From Verrucomicrobiota bacterium (GTDB taxonomy: Bacteria > Verrucomicrobiota > Verrucomicrobiia > Limisphaerales > UBA9464): DNA of 39,721 nt. The position numbers were made by a program, and so were the translations under genes. Of this stretch, positions 1 through 9,416 are shown in pieces. Below the pieces are notes generated by a model that saw nothing but the letters and a program-made list of their open reading frames with translations, was not told the DNA's origin and did not search any database. The stretch spans positions 1 to 39,721 of the forward strand of contig WBXI01000010.1 in NCBI GenBank assembly GCA_008933025.1, written 5' to 3'. Every line of letters begins with the position of its first letter. Position 1 is the stretch's first letter.

Positions 1-2
1 AG

Positions 3-473
3 GGATCGTTCTGGGAACATTATTTCCGCGGCGTCCGCGATCTCCTGGAGACGCCCTCCGCCGCGCCGCTCGTCGAACGCCTCGCCGCGATCCCGATCCC
101 CTCGCCGACCGGCGGTTGGGTCCCGCTGGGACAGTTGCGGGACGCCGCCTCGCTCCGGTTCGGTGCCGAGTGCCTGTCCACCGTGGACCCCGGGGTCTTC
201 CGGAGCCTTCCCTCGGGGCGTTGGCTGGAGGGCTACGACGTGCCCGCGAACATCGGTGCCATCCGTTGTCCCGTCTTTCTACTCCAAGGCGACCCCGCCC
301 TCGGGGGTGCCTTGACCGACGAGGATGCCCGACTCTTCGACGCGGTTCCCGGCGGCTGCCAACGCATCCGGATTCCCGGGAAGGGACACCTGATGCATTG
401 GCCGTCACCCGACCCGGTGCTGCCCGTCTTCGACGACCTCGCCACCATGCTCCGAATCCAGCCCGGCCGATGA
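3..473 (+). CDS. alpha/beta hydrolase, C-terminal part (5' end outside window)
   Basis: Frame open from the window edge; residues '[14 protein letters not shown]...[23 protein letters not shown]' match the C-terminal strand/His region of alpha/beta hydrolases. Stop overlaps the next ATG (ATGA). Confidence 0.75.
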   Translation, partial: GSFWEHYFRGVRDLLETPSAAPLVERLAAIPIPSPTGGWVPLGQLRDAASLRFGAECLSTVDPGVFRSLPSGRWLEGYDVPANIGAIRCPVFLLQGDPALGGALTDEDARLFDAVPGGCQRIRIPGKGHLMHWPSPDPVLPVFDDLATMLRIQPGR

Positions 474-1309
474 AATTCCCACCCAACCTTTCCCCGGGAC
501 GCTCGCGGTCCGGGGCTTTCACGCTGATCGAACTGCTGGTGGTGATCGCCATCATCGCGATCCTCGCCGGGATGCTCTTGCCGGCGCTTGGCCGGGCCAA
601 GGAAAAGGCCAAGGGCATGCGGTGCCTCAGCAATGGTCGCCAGATCGGCCTGGCATTCGTGATGTATGCCGAGGACAACCGCGACAACATGGTGCCCCTC
701 GAGGTCGTCGGAACGCCGCCTGCCAACGCCTTCGTGCCCGGCGGTTCCACCATCTGGTGGCCCGATCTCCTCCGGTCCTATCTGCCCGCCAAGAACGGCG
801 TGGATTGTCCCAGCGTCACCGGCACCAACCAGTCCGGCGTGGTGCAGGGCACGCCCAAGGCCACCGGGCAGGGACGGTTTGGCATCGGCATGAACCACAT
901 CGAATTCAGCTATTCGCCCTGGGCCGGCGACAAACTCGGCACCCTCAAGCTTTCCTCCGTCAAAAACCCCACCGAATCGCTCGTCTTCGCGGATGCCGGG
1001 AAAGTCCGGAATCCCACCGAGAAAGACCCGGACCTATGGACCGAGGTCAAGGGGGCCCAACTCCTCTATTTCCTCACCCCCAGCCATCCCGATTATGCCA
1101 TCAACAATCCCTACCGCGTCGTCAACCGACACGCCGGGTCGGCGATGATGAGTTGGGCCGACGGCCATTCGTCGGCCACCAAGGTCAGCAAGGTGGGGTT
1201 CCAGTATTTTCCGGGGAAAACCGCCGGCGGCGACGTGGCCCGGGGCGATTCGATCGTCGGCGTGGGCAACGACAAATGGGACCCGCGCTGGATGTGGGAC
1301 CGGGAATGA
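470..1309 (+). CDS. type II secretion/prepilin-like protein with H-X9-DG motif
   Basis: N-terminal methylation motif '[38 protein letters not shown]' and '[12 protein letters not shown]' (H-X9-DG). Start taken at internal ATG 470, not the ORF-track start at 116. Confidence 0.9.
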   Translation: MKFPPNLSPGRSRSGAFTLIELLVVIAIIAILAGMLLPALGRAKEKAKGMRCLSNGRQIGLAFVMYAEDNRDNMVPLEVVGTPPANAFVPGGSTIWWPDLLRSYLPAKNGVDCPSVTGTNQSGVVQGTPKATGQGRFGIGMNHIEFSYSPWAGDKLGTLKLSSVKNPTESLVFADAGKVRNPTEKDPDLWTEVKGAQLLYFLTPSHPDYAINNPYRVVNRHAGSAMMSWADGHSSATKVSKVGFQYFPGKTAGGDVARGDSIVGVGNDKWDPRWMWDRE

Positions 1310-1514
1310 CCCCGGGGCACGACGGGGTGCGGAGGGAGATTCCGAGACGCGCGTGCCACCCATCCCCACTTCGAATCGGGAAAACGTTTCGACGGGACGA
1401 ACGGGACGCCCCGGCAAGCCAACTGGGAGACCCGACAACTCCCGCACGCGGGACCGACGGAGGTCGCAAACACGCTGGTGGCCCAATCGCACCGGGGCGT
1501 GACAGTCTACCGCC

Positions 1515-2111
1515 ATGGTCGCTCGCAACAACGCCGACTCCGAACCGAAACTCGCCCCGCCGGGAGCCGGACTGCCCACGCCCGAACTCCAGATTGCCAG
1601 ACTTCTCTTCCGACTGCGGCGATGGGGCGGGAACCGGGACGCATTCACCGCCCGTTTCCAACGGGAACGCGGGTTGATCCGGGCATTGGTGCTCTCCTGC
1701 GACGCCGGGTCCGGTTCCCGCCGGGTCCTGATCGAACGTCCCCGGGGTCTCGAGGACAGCAGTCGCAACTGGTCGGTGTGGATGACACTCGATCACCTGC
1801 GGATCGTGAATGGCGAGATCACCCGCGTGGTGGATGCACTGTCGAAAGGCGTGGCGCCAAAAGGCGTGGCCAGTACCGCCGCCGTCAAACCCGGCCAAGG
1901 GATCACCGAGGCGGTGGTCGCGGCTTACGAGGACTCTTGCGACGCCTATCTGGCCGCGGTGGCCGCGGCACCCGACTTGGATTCCGCGCTGAAATTTCCG
2001 CATCCTTGGTTCGGCCCGTTGGACGCGGCCGGTTGGCACGCATTGTCCGGCGCCCACATGGGCATCCATCGGGAACAGATCCAACGCATCCTGACCGGCC
2101 TCCGCCAATAA
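1515..2111 (+). CDS. DinB-like / DUF1569-type protein
   Basis: 'WSVWMTLDHLRIVNGEI...HPWFGPLDAAGWHALSGAHMGIHREQIQRI' resembles the DinB-like four-helix metal-binding fold (His positions). Confidence 0.65.
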   Translation: MVARNNADSEPKLAPPGAGLPTPELQIARLLFRLRRWGGNRDAFTARFQRERGLIRALVLSCDAGSGSRRVLIERPRGLEDSSRNWSVWMTLDHLRIVNGEITRVVDALSKGVAPKGVASTAAVKPGQGITEAVVAAYEDSCDAYLAAVAAAPDLDSALKFPHPWFGPLDAAGWHALSGAHMGIHREQIQRILTGLRQ

Positions 2112-2133
2112 CCCGCGTCGACAGGGGCCAACG

Positions 2134-2255
2134 GGGTCGTATCTGTGCATTGGACAACGGCGATCCCGGCCCACGCGCCGGCGTCCATCCGTACGCATTG
2201 CCGGCGCATCGCGGCGTCCACCGGCGTCCGGATGTCCAATGTACAGGTACGACCC
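2134..2255. repeat. 122-bp element with 23-nt imperfect inverted repeats and a nested hairpin
   Basis: Left arm 2134-2156 GGGTCGTATCTGTGCATTGGACA; right arm 2233-2255 is the reverse complement with 21/23 identity. Inner IR GCGCCGGC (2175-2182) / GCCGGCGC (2200-2207). Lies between convergent genes. Confidence 0.85.
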
Positions 2256-2259
2256 GGAA

Positions 2260-3075
2260 CTACTTCATCCAACCCGGGAACTGCACCTTGGTCCTATACG
2301 CCTCGACATCCCATTCCCTGTGCCATTTGAGGCTCCAAAGGTTGCGGACCTGCGTGCCCCGGGCCGAGCCGTCGAAGAACAGGATCTGGTTGCGCCGGTC
2401 GTGGCGGCCAAAGGCGAAATGCTGCATCTCGTATGCCTCGAAGTTGCTCTCCTGGGAATAGTCGCCGGGCCTGTTCGAAGGGGCATAGGTGATGGGATCG
2501 CCATACCAAGGACCACCGCCACGCCACATGGAATCCAGTTGGAGGGGAATGTTGGAGGCATCGCCGGGAACATTGATGGAGCCCCAATGCCAGGCCTTGG
2601 TCCGGCCCTGGATGTCGGTCGGGGCGCTGTAGCCCCAGTTGTTCATGCCATAGCTGGCAACCTCGTTGGTCGCGTTGGAACCGGTCCCCATGACGTACGC
2701 GCCGTTGATGCCGCCGTGTTCCAGCAACGTCCGGCCATCGGGCCCCTTGCGGCGCTTGGTGGCTTCGGGACACAGCAGCAACTCGGCTTTCCGCCTCCAG
2801 TGCGCCTGCAGGGCGTTCAGCCATTCCCCGCGGGACCATCCGACCGACAAGCCCGTCGGCAACTGGTCCCGATGGTCGGAGGCATAGAGGTTCCAGATGA
2901 TGCCCCACTGGCGGATGTTCGAGAGACAGGCGGTGGCCCGCGCCTTGGATTTCGCCTTCGCGAGGGCCGGCAGCAGCATGCCGGCGAGGATCGCGATGAT
3001 GGCGATGACCACGAGGAGTTCGATCAGCGTGAACCCCGAATGCCGGGCGAATATAGATCGACGGAATGTTTTCAT
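2260..3075 (-). CDS. type II secretion/prepilin-like protein with H-X9-DG motif
   Basis: '[45 protein letters not shown]' and C-terminal '[12 protein letters not shown]' (H-X9-DG). Confidence 0.9.
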   Translation of the reverse strand: MKTFRRSIFARHSGFTLIELLVVIAIIAILAGMLLPALAKAKSKARATACLSNIRQWGIIWNLYASDHRDQLPTGLSVGWSRGEWLNALQAHWRRKAELLLCPEATKRRKGPDGRTLLEHGGINGAYVMGTGSNATNEVASYGMNNWGYSAPTDIQGRTKAWHWGSINVPGDASNIPLQLDSMWRGGGPWYGDPITYAPSNRPGDYSQESNFEAYEMQHFAFGRHDRRNQILFFDGSARGTQVRNLWSLKWHREWDVEAYRTKVQFPGWMK

Positions 3076-3106
3076 GGCTGGGTTGGGGGCCGGTATCCAT
3101 CCGGGG

Positions 3107-4424
3107 TCACGGCAGCGGCCCTTTCCACCACCGGTCAAGGTCGCGGCGCAAGCGGTTTGCCATCCGGCTCTGGTCCAGCGCCAGATTGCGCTCCTCGAAG
3201 GGATCCCGGTCGATTCGATACAACTCCACGGTTCCCGCCGGCTCCCGGACCGGATCGGGCACGATGAGTTTCCATCCATCCCGGATCATCCACCGCCACC
3301 GCAACCCCCGCTCGGGACGATCGAGATCGGGGATGTCGTGCGCGAAGCAGGCCCCGAACACCGCCCTGCGCGAGCGCACGGCGCGATCGTCGAGCAAGTC
3401 CACGCCGGGGCTGTCCTCGGGGATCCGGATGCCGACTTGCTTCAGAAGCGTCGGCAGCACGTCGATGGAACTCACCGGTTGGTCGACGACGGCCGGCCGG
3501 ATGTGCCCGGGCCATCGCAGGAGAATCGGTGTCCGCAAGCCCCCGTCATAAGGCGACTGCTTGGACCGCGGCGCGTATCCCGGGCGATCCGGCGACTGGA
3601 TCCACCCATTGTCCGTCACGTAGACCACGAGGGTGTTCGATGCCACCCCGCGGCGGTCGAGATCCGCCAGCAACTGCCCGCAGGTTTCGTCGAACCATTC
3701 CACCATCGCGCGGTATCGGGCCACGTGGAGGGACGGCGCCGAGTCCCGATGCCGGGCCAGAAACCGCTCCGGCGGGTTGTGGGGTTCGTGCGGCAGCATC
3801 GGGGCATACGACAAACCACGGCAGGCCGTCCTTCTGGGCCGAGTCGATGAAGTCCCCGATTGGTTGCAGGGTCTCGCGTCCGATGCGCAGGCCGTCGTCG
3901 CCATGTCGGCCCCCGCCCGCATCCTCGCCGCGGGTCATGCCATGGGTGAATCCGCCGTGACGGAAGTTTCCCTGCCACCATTTCCCTGACTGGAAGGACC
4001 GATACCCGGCGCCCGCCAGCAGGCGGGGCAACGCGGGGCTTTCGTCCATCCTCGCGTTGAGCCGTTGCCGTCCGGCGACGAACTCCGGGGATTGGTACTT
4101 GGCACCGCCGGACGGCCCCGAGGGCAGGGGCGGATCGTTGCCGGTAATCCCATGCTGGTGCGGGTATCTGCCGGTGATGAGCGAGGCGAGACTCGGGCAG
4201 CAAAGGCTGGAGGGCACATAACCGCGCGTGAACCGACGGGACTCGGAAGCCAACCGGTCCAAATGGGGCGTCCGGATCTCGCGATGTCCCATGAACCCGT
4301 AGTCCGTCCACGCTTGGTCGTCGGAGACGATCACCAAGATGTTGGGCGGCGCGGCGCGCAAAAGGTTCCCTGTCGTCAGGACGACGACGAGGAACAGGAG
4401 AAGGCGGATCCGCGGGGAGTTCAT
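3107..4424 (-). pseudogene. exported arylsulfatase-like protein split by a +1 frameshift near 3804-3815
   Basis: N-terminal half 'AAPPNILVIVSDDQAWTDYGFMGH...SSLCCPSLASLITGRYPHQHGITGND' is in one frame to '...GLPWFVV'. The sequence continues in the next frame as 'YAPMLPHEPHNPPERF...VTDNGW...DGGLRTPILLRWPGHI...', giving a normal sulfatase only if one nucleotide is skipped. Confidence 0.8.
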
Positions 4425-4506
4425 CGGGTCATTGCGCCGAAGAGGGCGCCCGCCCGCAAGGCACCATTGGAAGCGAACGCCACGGTGCCGGCACTGCCCG
4501 CGCGCC

Positions 4507-4854
4507 TCAATGGGGGCGCCCGGTGCCATGGGCCCGCGACAGGTATTCCCCGATATCCCGTGCCCCGGCGACGAACCGGGCACGACCATCCGCGCCCACC
4601 TTGGATCCGATCGCCGCGTCGGACGCGGGATTCCCGATCACCAGCACGGGGCAGGACTGGTTGGCCTCGCCCAGCAACGCCACGATCTCTGGGCGCGGAC
4701 GCTGGAAATCAACGTAACGCACCTCGATCCGGTGACGGAGTCCCGGGTAATAGTGCAACACGCCGTTCAACTCCGCGCACTCGGGGCAGTAATACGCGGG
4801 GAGGTTGCCGTCGGCAAAGTCGTGTTTCAGCAGGAAGAGGATGTCCTTGTCCAT
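4507..4854 (-). CDS. DUF3088-like (thioredoxin-fold) protein
   Basis: 'MDKDILFLLKHDFADGNLPAYYCPECAELNGVLHYYP...FQRPRPEIVALLGEANQSCPVLVIG' resembles the DUF3088 family, with an N-terminal CxxC. Confidence 0.7.
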   Translation of the reverse strand: MDKDILFLLKHDFADGNLPAYYCPECAELNGVLHYYPGLRHRIEVRYVDFQRPRPEIVALLGEANQSCPVLVIGNPASDAAIGSKVGADGRARFVAGARDIGEYLSRAHGTGRPH

Positions 4855-4988
4855 GGCTCGAGCGAGCAAAGCATGGCGCGACGGACCGCACGAGGCTCAA
4901 GGGATGCGCGGTGAAGCGCGGACCGCGCTTGCGCATCGGGAAACCCGATCGCCACGCCGGCTTTCCGCCGGCGGGGCGGCTGAAACTC

Positions 4989-5011
4989 AAAACCCCTCCG
5001 GGGAGGAGGGG
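4989..5011 (-). terminator. Rho-independent terminator of tRNA-Leu
   Basis: On the minus strand CCCCTCC-TCCCC-GGAGGGG followed by TTTT, just 3' of the tRNA. Confidence 0.75.
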
Positions 5012-5021
5012 TCGAGAAGAT

Positions 5022-5106
5022 TGGTGCCCGCGACAGGACTTGAACCTGTACGATGTTACTCACTAGAACCTGAATCTAGCGCGTCTGCCAATTCCGCCAC
5101 GCGGGC
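5022..5106 (-). tRNA. tRNA-Leu (anticodon CAG), CCA encoded
   Basis: Minus strand GCCCGCGTGGCGGAATTGGCAGACGCGCTAGATTCAGGTTCTAGTGAGTAACATCGTACAGGTTCAAGTCCTGTCGCGGGCACCA. Has 7-bp acceptor stem, anticodon stem CTAGA/TCTAG with loop TTCAGGT, long variable arm and GGTTCAAGTCC T-arm. Confidence 0.95.
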
Positions 5107-5387
5107 AATGCGCCCCCGGAGATAGAGGCGCGGCGGTCAGGTCTCAAGTTCTTTTTCTGTCCGGCCGACAATACCGCCACCGGCAATGCCCTCTGGAACG
5201 GGATCCGGCGATGCCCAAACGGAGGAAATGGCGACGGCAATCGATGGGAATCCGCGACGAAAAGCGGTTGGGATCGACACACCCCGGACACCGGGCTGTC
5301 GCCGCTTCTTTTCGGGTCCGTTGCAAGCCCGAAATGCCGGCGCCATGGAATCGAATGGAACACGCGTAATTTCGCGAGATTTAGGGC

Positions 5388-5407
5388 TGTGAACAACTTG
5401 GGAACAA
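5388..5407 (+). promoter_or_regulatory. tandem DnaA-box-like 9-mers (possible oriC element)
   Basis: TGTGAACAA (5388-5396) and TGGGAACAA (5399-5407), 11 bp apart. The reverse complement TTGTTCACA differs from TTATNCACA at one position; the second 9-mer differs at two. Confidence 0.35.
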
Positions 5408-5650
5408 TGGCGAATATGTTTGCCTCGTCGATTCGCGGACCTCTGCCCTAAAAGCCTGTCGCTCCGCGCAATGGCCTTCGGGTTAGTCCCCTTCGGACGT
5501 TGCGTCGGCGCGAGACAACACACTACCCGCCAACCATTGATGACAAGCGAGTTGCATAGGACGCCGAGCCGGATTGGGCGTCGCGCCACGACGGCCGGAA
5601 CCGGGAATTCGATCCCGGGAATCCCGCCGCAAGCGCTTTTCCTGTTGTCG

Positions 5651-5666
5651 GTTACACCTCGGTAAC
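5651..5666 (+). promoter_or_regulatory. palindrome GTTAC-N6-GTAAC just upstream of the dnaA start
   Basis: GTTACACCTCGGTAAC ends 8 nt before the GTG start codon; flanked by tgtcg/cgaca half-complementarity. Confidence 0.45.
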
Positions 5667-5674
5667 AACGACAG

Positions 5675-7102
5675 GTGAATAAACCCTTGTTTTCGGCGCA
5701 AACCCGCCAACCCTTGCCCCCGTTGATCACCGTCACCGCCGATGCCATTTGGTCGGCCGCCCAGGACCTCCTGCGCGGCATGCTCAAGGCCGAGATTCAT
5801 TCGCTGTGGTTTGCCCCGGTCCGGGCGCATTCGATGGAGGGTGATTCGCTCCGTCTCGCGGTTGGCGACGAGTTCTGCGAACTCTGGCTCCGCGACAACT
5901 ACCTCGACCTGCTGCGATCGGTGGTGAGCCGTGCCGCGGTGCGGCCGATGCAAGTTGAGTTTGTCGTCGATGTCAGCCTGCGTCCGGCGGCACCGGCCAC
6001 TCCCGAAGCGGCGGGGATCGCGGTGGAAGTCCCCGCGGCGGCACTGGCCCTCGCGGAAACGGAGCCCGCGAAGCGCGACGAACCGCCTTTCAACCCGAAC
6101 AACACGTTCGACACCTTCGTGGTGGGGAACAACAACCAGTTCGCGCACGGCACGGCGCTGGCCGTCGCCCAGAACCCGGGCAAATCGTTCAACCCGCTGT
6201 TCCTGTTCGGCGGGGTGGGATTGGGAAAGACCCACCTGCTGCACGCGATCGGGCACCATGTCCTCCAGAACAAGAAGGGCGCCCGCGTGGCGTACCTGAG
6301 TTGCGAGCGCTTCACCAACGAGTTCATCGACGCGCTGCAAAACAACTCGCTGCTCAAATTCCGCCGGCGTTACCGCCAGCTCGACCTGTTGCTGGTCGAC
6401 GACATCCAGTTCCTCGCCGGCAAGGAGCGCATCCAGGAAGAGTTCTTCCACACGTTCAACGCGCTGCACGAGGCCCGCAAACAGATCGTTCTCTCCTGCG
6501 ACCGGCCGGCCAACGAGATCCGCGGACTCGAACACCGCCTGATCTCGCGCTTCGAATGGGGCCAGACCGCGGACGTGCAGGCCCCCGACGGCGAGACCCG
6601 CCTCGCCATCCTGCGCAAAAAGGAAAAGGCCTACGGGTTCCATCTCCCCGAGGAGATCTCCAACTTCCTCGCGGCCCGCATCCGGACCAATGTCCGGCGC
6701 CTCGAGGGCGCCTTCACCCGCGTCGCCGCCTACGCGCAGCTCACCGGGCGACCCCTCTCCCTCGAGACCGTCGAATCGTTGCTCCGCGAGATCCTCCAGG
6801 AAGAAGGCCGGCAGACGGTCACCATCGATTTCATTCAGAAACGCGTCGCCGAGCACTACGACATCCGGCTCGCCGACATGACCAGCAAGCGGCGCCCCGA
6901 GAACATCGCGTTTCCCCGGCAGGTGGCCATGTTCCTCTCGCGCCAACTCACCGAGTCGTCGCTCGCATCGATTGGCGACGCCTTCGGTGGACGCGACCAC
7001 GGGACCGTGCTGCATGCATGCCGTCAGGTGCGCGACCGGATGGAAGTGGACGCGAATGTCCGGCAAACGGTGAGTTACCTCGAGAAACAGTTGCTCCGCT
7101 GA
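5675..7102 (+). CDS. dnaA: chromosomal replication initiator protein DnaA
   Basis: 'FNPLFLFGGVGLGKTHLLHAIGHHV' Walker A, 'LLLVDDIQFLAGKERIQEEFFHTFNAL' Walker B/sensor, C-terminal 'SLASIGDAFGGRDHGTVLHACRQV' DnaA-box-binding signature. GTG start is the first start after the in-frame stop at 5663-5665. Confidence 0.97.
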   Translation: MNKPLFSAQTRQPLPPLITVTADAIWSAAQDLLRGMLKAEIHSLWFAPVRAHSMEGDSLRLAVGDEFCELWLRDNYLDLLRSVVSRAAVRPMQVEFVVDVSLRPAAPATPEAAGIAVEVPAAALALAETEPAKRDEPPFNPNNTFDTFVVGNNNQFAHGTALAVAQNPGKSFNPLFLFGGVGLGKTHLLHAIGHHVLQNKKGARVAYLSCERFTNEFIDALQNNSLLKFRRRYRQLDLLLVDDIQFLAGKERIQEEFFHTFNALHEARKQIVLSCDRPANEIRGLEHRLISRFEWGQTADVQAPDGETRLAILRKKEKAYGFHLPEEISNFLAARIRTNVRRLEGAFTRVAAYAQLTGRPLSLETVESLLREILQEEGRQTVTIDFIQKRVAEHYDIRLADMTSKRRPENIAFPRQVAMFLSRQLTESSLASIGDAFGGRDHGTVLHACRQVRDRMEVDANVRQTVSYLEKQLLR

Positions 7103-7119
7103 GCGGCGCGCCCTTCCCG

Positions 7120-8358
7120 ATGCGAGTTCCCGGCAGAGTCCGGTGCGCGCTCCTCCTGTGGGTGCTCGCCATGGGCATTCCGCGGGGGCTTGCCGACCGC
7201 TTGGCAATGCCGCTCCACCGGGCCGAGGACATCTTCCCGACGGAGCGTTGGCACAACCACGGGTCCTGCGTGGTCGAGGTGGCCGACGGCCAACTCCTCG
7301 CGTGCTGGTTCCATGGCTCGGGCGAACGCAAGGCGGACGACGTGCGGATCGAGGGTGCCCGCGGGGTGCGGACGAAAGGCGGCATCCGCTGGAGCCCGCG
7401 CTTCACCCTTGCCGACACGCCCGGTTACCCGGACACCAACCCGACGATGTTCGTCGACGGGTCCGCCCGCCTTTGGCTGCTCTACCCGACCATCCTCGCG
7501 AACACGTGGGAATCGGCATTGATGAAGGTGCAGGTGAGCCGCGACTTCCGGGGTCCGGGCGTGCCGCGCTGGGAACGGACCGGGGTGTTGCACGTGACGC
7601 CGGGACCGGAATTCGACGCCACGATGAAGGCACGACTGCCCGAGATGACGGCGGCGGCGGCGGGCCACGCCGAGTGGAGCCAAACCACGCGGCGGGAGGT
7701 GCAGGAGTACCTCGACGCCATGCAACACCACGCCGGGGACAAACTCTACCGTCGCCTCGGCTGGATGACCCGGGCCCATCCCCAGGTGATCGATGGCACG
7801 CGTTTGTTGGTGCCGTTGTACCACGATGGCTTTTCCTGTTCGTTGATGGCGATCAGCGACGACAGCGGGGCGCATTGGCACGCGAGCCATCCGATCGTGG
7901 GCGGCGGCAACATCCAACCCAGCGTGCTGCGGCGTTCCGACGGGGTGCTGGTGGCGTTCATGCGCGACAATGGCGCGCCGCCGAAGCGGTTGATCGTCGC
8001 CGAATCGCGCGACCGCGGGGAAACGTGGACGAACGTGCACGACGGCGAGATCCCGAATCCGGGTTCCGGCGCCGAGGTGATCCGGTTGGCCGATGGCTCT
8101 TGGCTCTACATCGGCAACGACACCGAGGACGGACGAAACCGGCTGGCGGTATGGTTGTCGCGCGACGAGGGGCGGACATGGCCGTCGCGGCGGGCGTTGG
8201 AAACGGCACCCGTGGAATCGGGGGAAGCGTGGTCGTACCCGAGCGTGATCCAGACGAAGGATGGCCGGCTGCATGCGACCTACAGCGCGCATGACGGCCA
8301 TGGCGGGCGGATCCGGCACGCGGAGTTCGCGGTGCCGTGGGTGACTGCGGGACCGTGA
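7120..8358 (+). CDS. exported BNR-repeat sialidase/neuraminidase-like protein
   Basis: Signal-peptide-like N-terminus; Asp-box motifs 'SDDSGAHWHAS', 'SRDRGETWTNV', 'SRDEGRTWPS'; 'YPSVIQTKDGRLHATYS'. Confidence 0.85.
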   Translation: MRVPGRVRCALLLWVLAMGIPRGLADRLAMPLHRAEDIFPTERWHNHGSCVVEVADGQLLACWFHGSGERKADDVRIEGARGVRTKGGIRWSPRFTLADTPGYPDTNPTMFVDGSARLWLLYPTILANTWESALMKVQVSRDFRGPGVPRWERTGVLHVTPGPEFDATMKARLPEMTAAAAGHAEWSQTTRREVQEYLDAMQHHAGDKLYRRLGWMTRAHPQVIDGTRLLVPLYHDGFSCSLMAISDDSGAHWHASHPIVGGGNIQPSVLRRSDGVLVAFMRDNGAPPKRLIVAESRDRGETWTNVHDGEIPNPGSGAEVIRLADGSWLYIGNDTEDGRNRLAVWLSRDEGRTWPSRRALETAPVESGEAWSYPSVIQTKDGRLHATYSAHDGHGGRIRHAEFAVPWVTAGP

Positions 8359-8467
8359 GGGCAAAGGGGCACGGCGAAGGAAGCCGGCGTGTCGGTCCTT
8401 GCGCCCGACTCCCTGTCCCTTCGTCCAAAAGCTTGTGCCATGGGGCGCCGCGGGGCATTCACGGGGC

Positions 8468-9400
8468 GTGATCGCGCCGCTGGTCGAGGAATTCCTGGTT
8501 CATGTCCGCCACGAGCGCGGGCAATCGCCCAATACCCAGCGGACCTATGCGGCGTTGCTCGGCAGGTTCGCCGCGTGGACGGGCTCGCAAGGGATCGCTT
8601 CGGCGGGCGAGATCCAATTCGCGCACCTCATGGAATACCTCGAGCACGAACGCGCGCGGAAACTCGAGGGACAGGCCAAGGATGGATCGCGAGGGAAGAC
8701 GCTCAGTTCCTCGAGCCTTTACCTGCAGGTGGCGGCGTTGCGGGCGTTCTTCCGCTTTTGCCAGGCCGAGGGATTCGTCGCGGCGAATCCCGCCGAGAAC
8801 CTGACCCTGCCACGCCGCTGGAAGCGGCTCCCAAAATCCCTGGCCGCCGAGGAAATCGCGCGGTTGCTCCGGCCGCCGACCGAAGCGGATCCCTCCTCCC
8901 TGTGCGACCACGCGGTGTTGGAAACGGCCTATGCCAGCGGATTGCGGCTCGCCGAACTGCGCGGACTCCGGCTCGAGGGACTGCATCTGGATTCCGGGTT
9001 CGTCACCGTCGTCGGCAAGGGCAACAAGGAACGGGTCGTGCCGATCGGGCGCAGCGCGATCGCGGCCCTGCAGCGCTATCTCGGGTCGGGCAGGCCCGCA
9101 TTGGTCACGAAACGATCGCCCGGCTGCGTGTTCCTGACCCGGCGCGGCACCGCGTTCGCGCACGTCACGCTCTGGCTGCGCATCAAACGCTGCGTGGCCC
9201 GCGCGGGCATCGGACGCAACGTGACGCCCCACATGCTCCGGCACAGTTTTGCCACGCACCTGATGGAACACGGGGCGGACCTCCGGGTGATCCAGGAATT
9301 GCTCGGGCACTCGAGCATCGCGACGACGGAGGTCTACACCCACGTCGCGGGCAAGCGCCTGCGCGACGTGCACGAACGGTTCCATCCACGGGCGCGCTGA
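8468..9400 (+). CDS. XerC/XerD-type tyrosine recombinase
   Basis: Core-binding N-terminus and catalytic set: 'SGLRLAELRGL' (R), 'GKGNKERVVP' (K), 'HMLRHSFATHL' (HxxR), 'LGHSSIATTEVYTHV' (H..Y). GTG 8468 start inferred. Confidence 0.9.
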   Translation: MIAPLVEEFLVHVRHERGQSPNTQRTYAALLGRFAAWTGSQGIASAGEIQFAHLMEYLEHERARKLEGQAKDGSRGKTLSSSSLYLQVAALRAFFRFCQAEGFVAANPAENLTLPRRWKRLPKSLAAEEIARLLRPPTEADPSSLCDHAVLETAYASGLRLAELRGLRLEGLHLDSGFVTVVGKGNKERVVPIGRSAIAALQRYLGSGRPALVTKRSPGCVFLTRRGTAFAHVTLWLRIKRCVARAGIGRNVTPHMLRHSFATHLMEHGADLRVIQELLGHSSIATTEVYTHVAGKRLRDVHERFHPRAR

Positions 9401-9416
9401 GCCATGGCGCCGCCGT

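Noticed and set aside
116-469. N-terminal extension of the first prepilin-like ORF
   Set aside because: Overlaps the alpha/beta hydrolase in another frame; prepilin leader places the start at ATG 470.
3795-3820. Programmed frameshift in the sulfatase
   Set aside because: No slippery sequence or in-frame stop at the site; mutation or assembly error is simpler. Kept as a finding only for the disruption.
8468-9400. Mobile element or integron associated with the tyrosine recombinase
   Set aside because: No att-like repeats, cassettes or phage genes nearby; sequence looks like housekeeping XerC/D.
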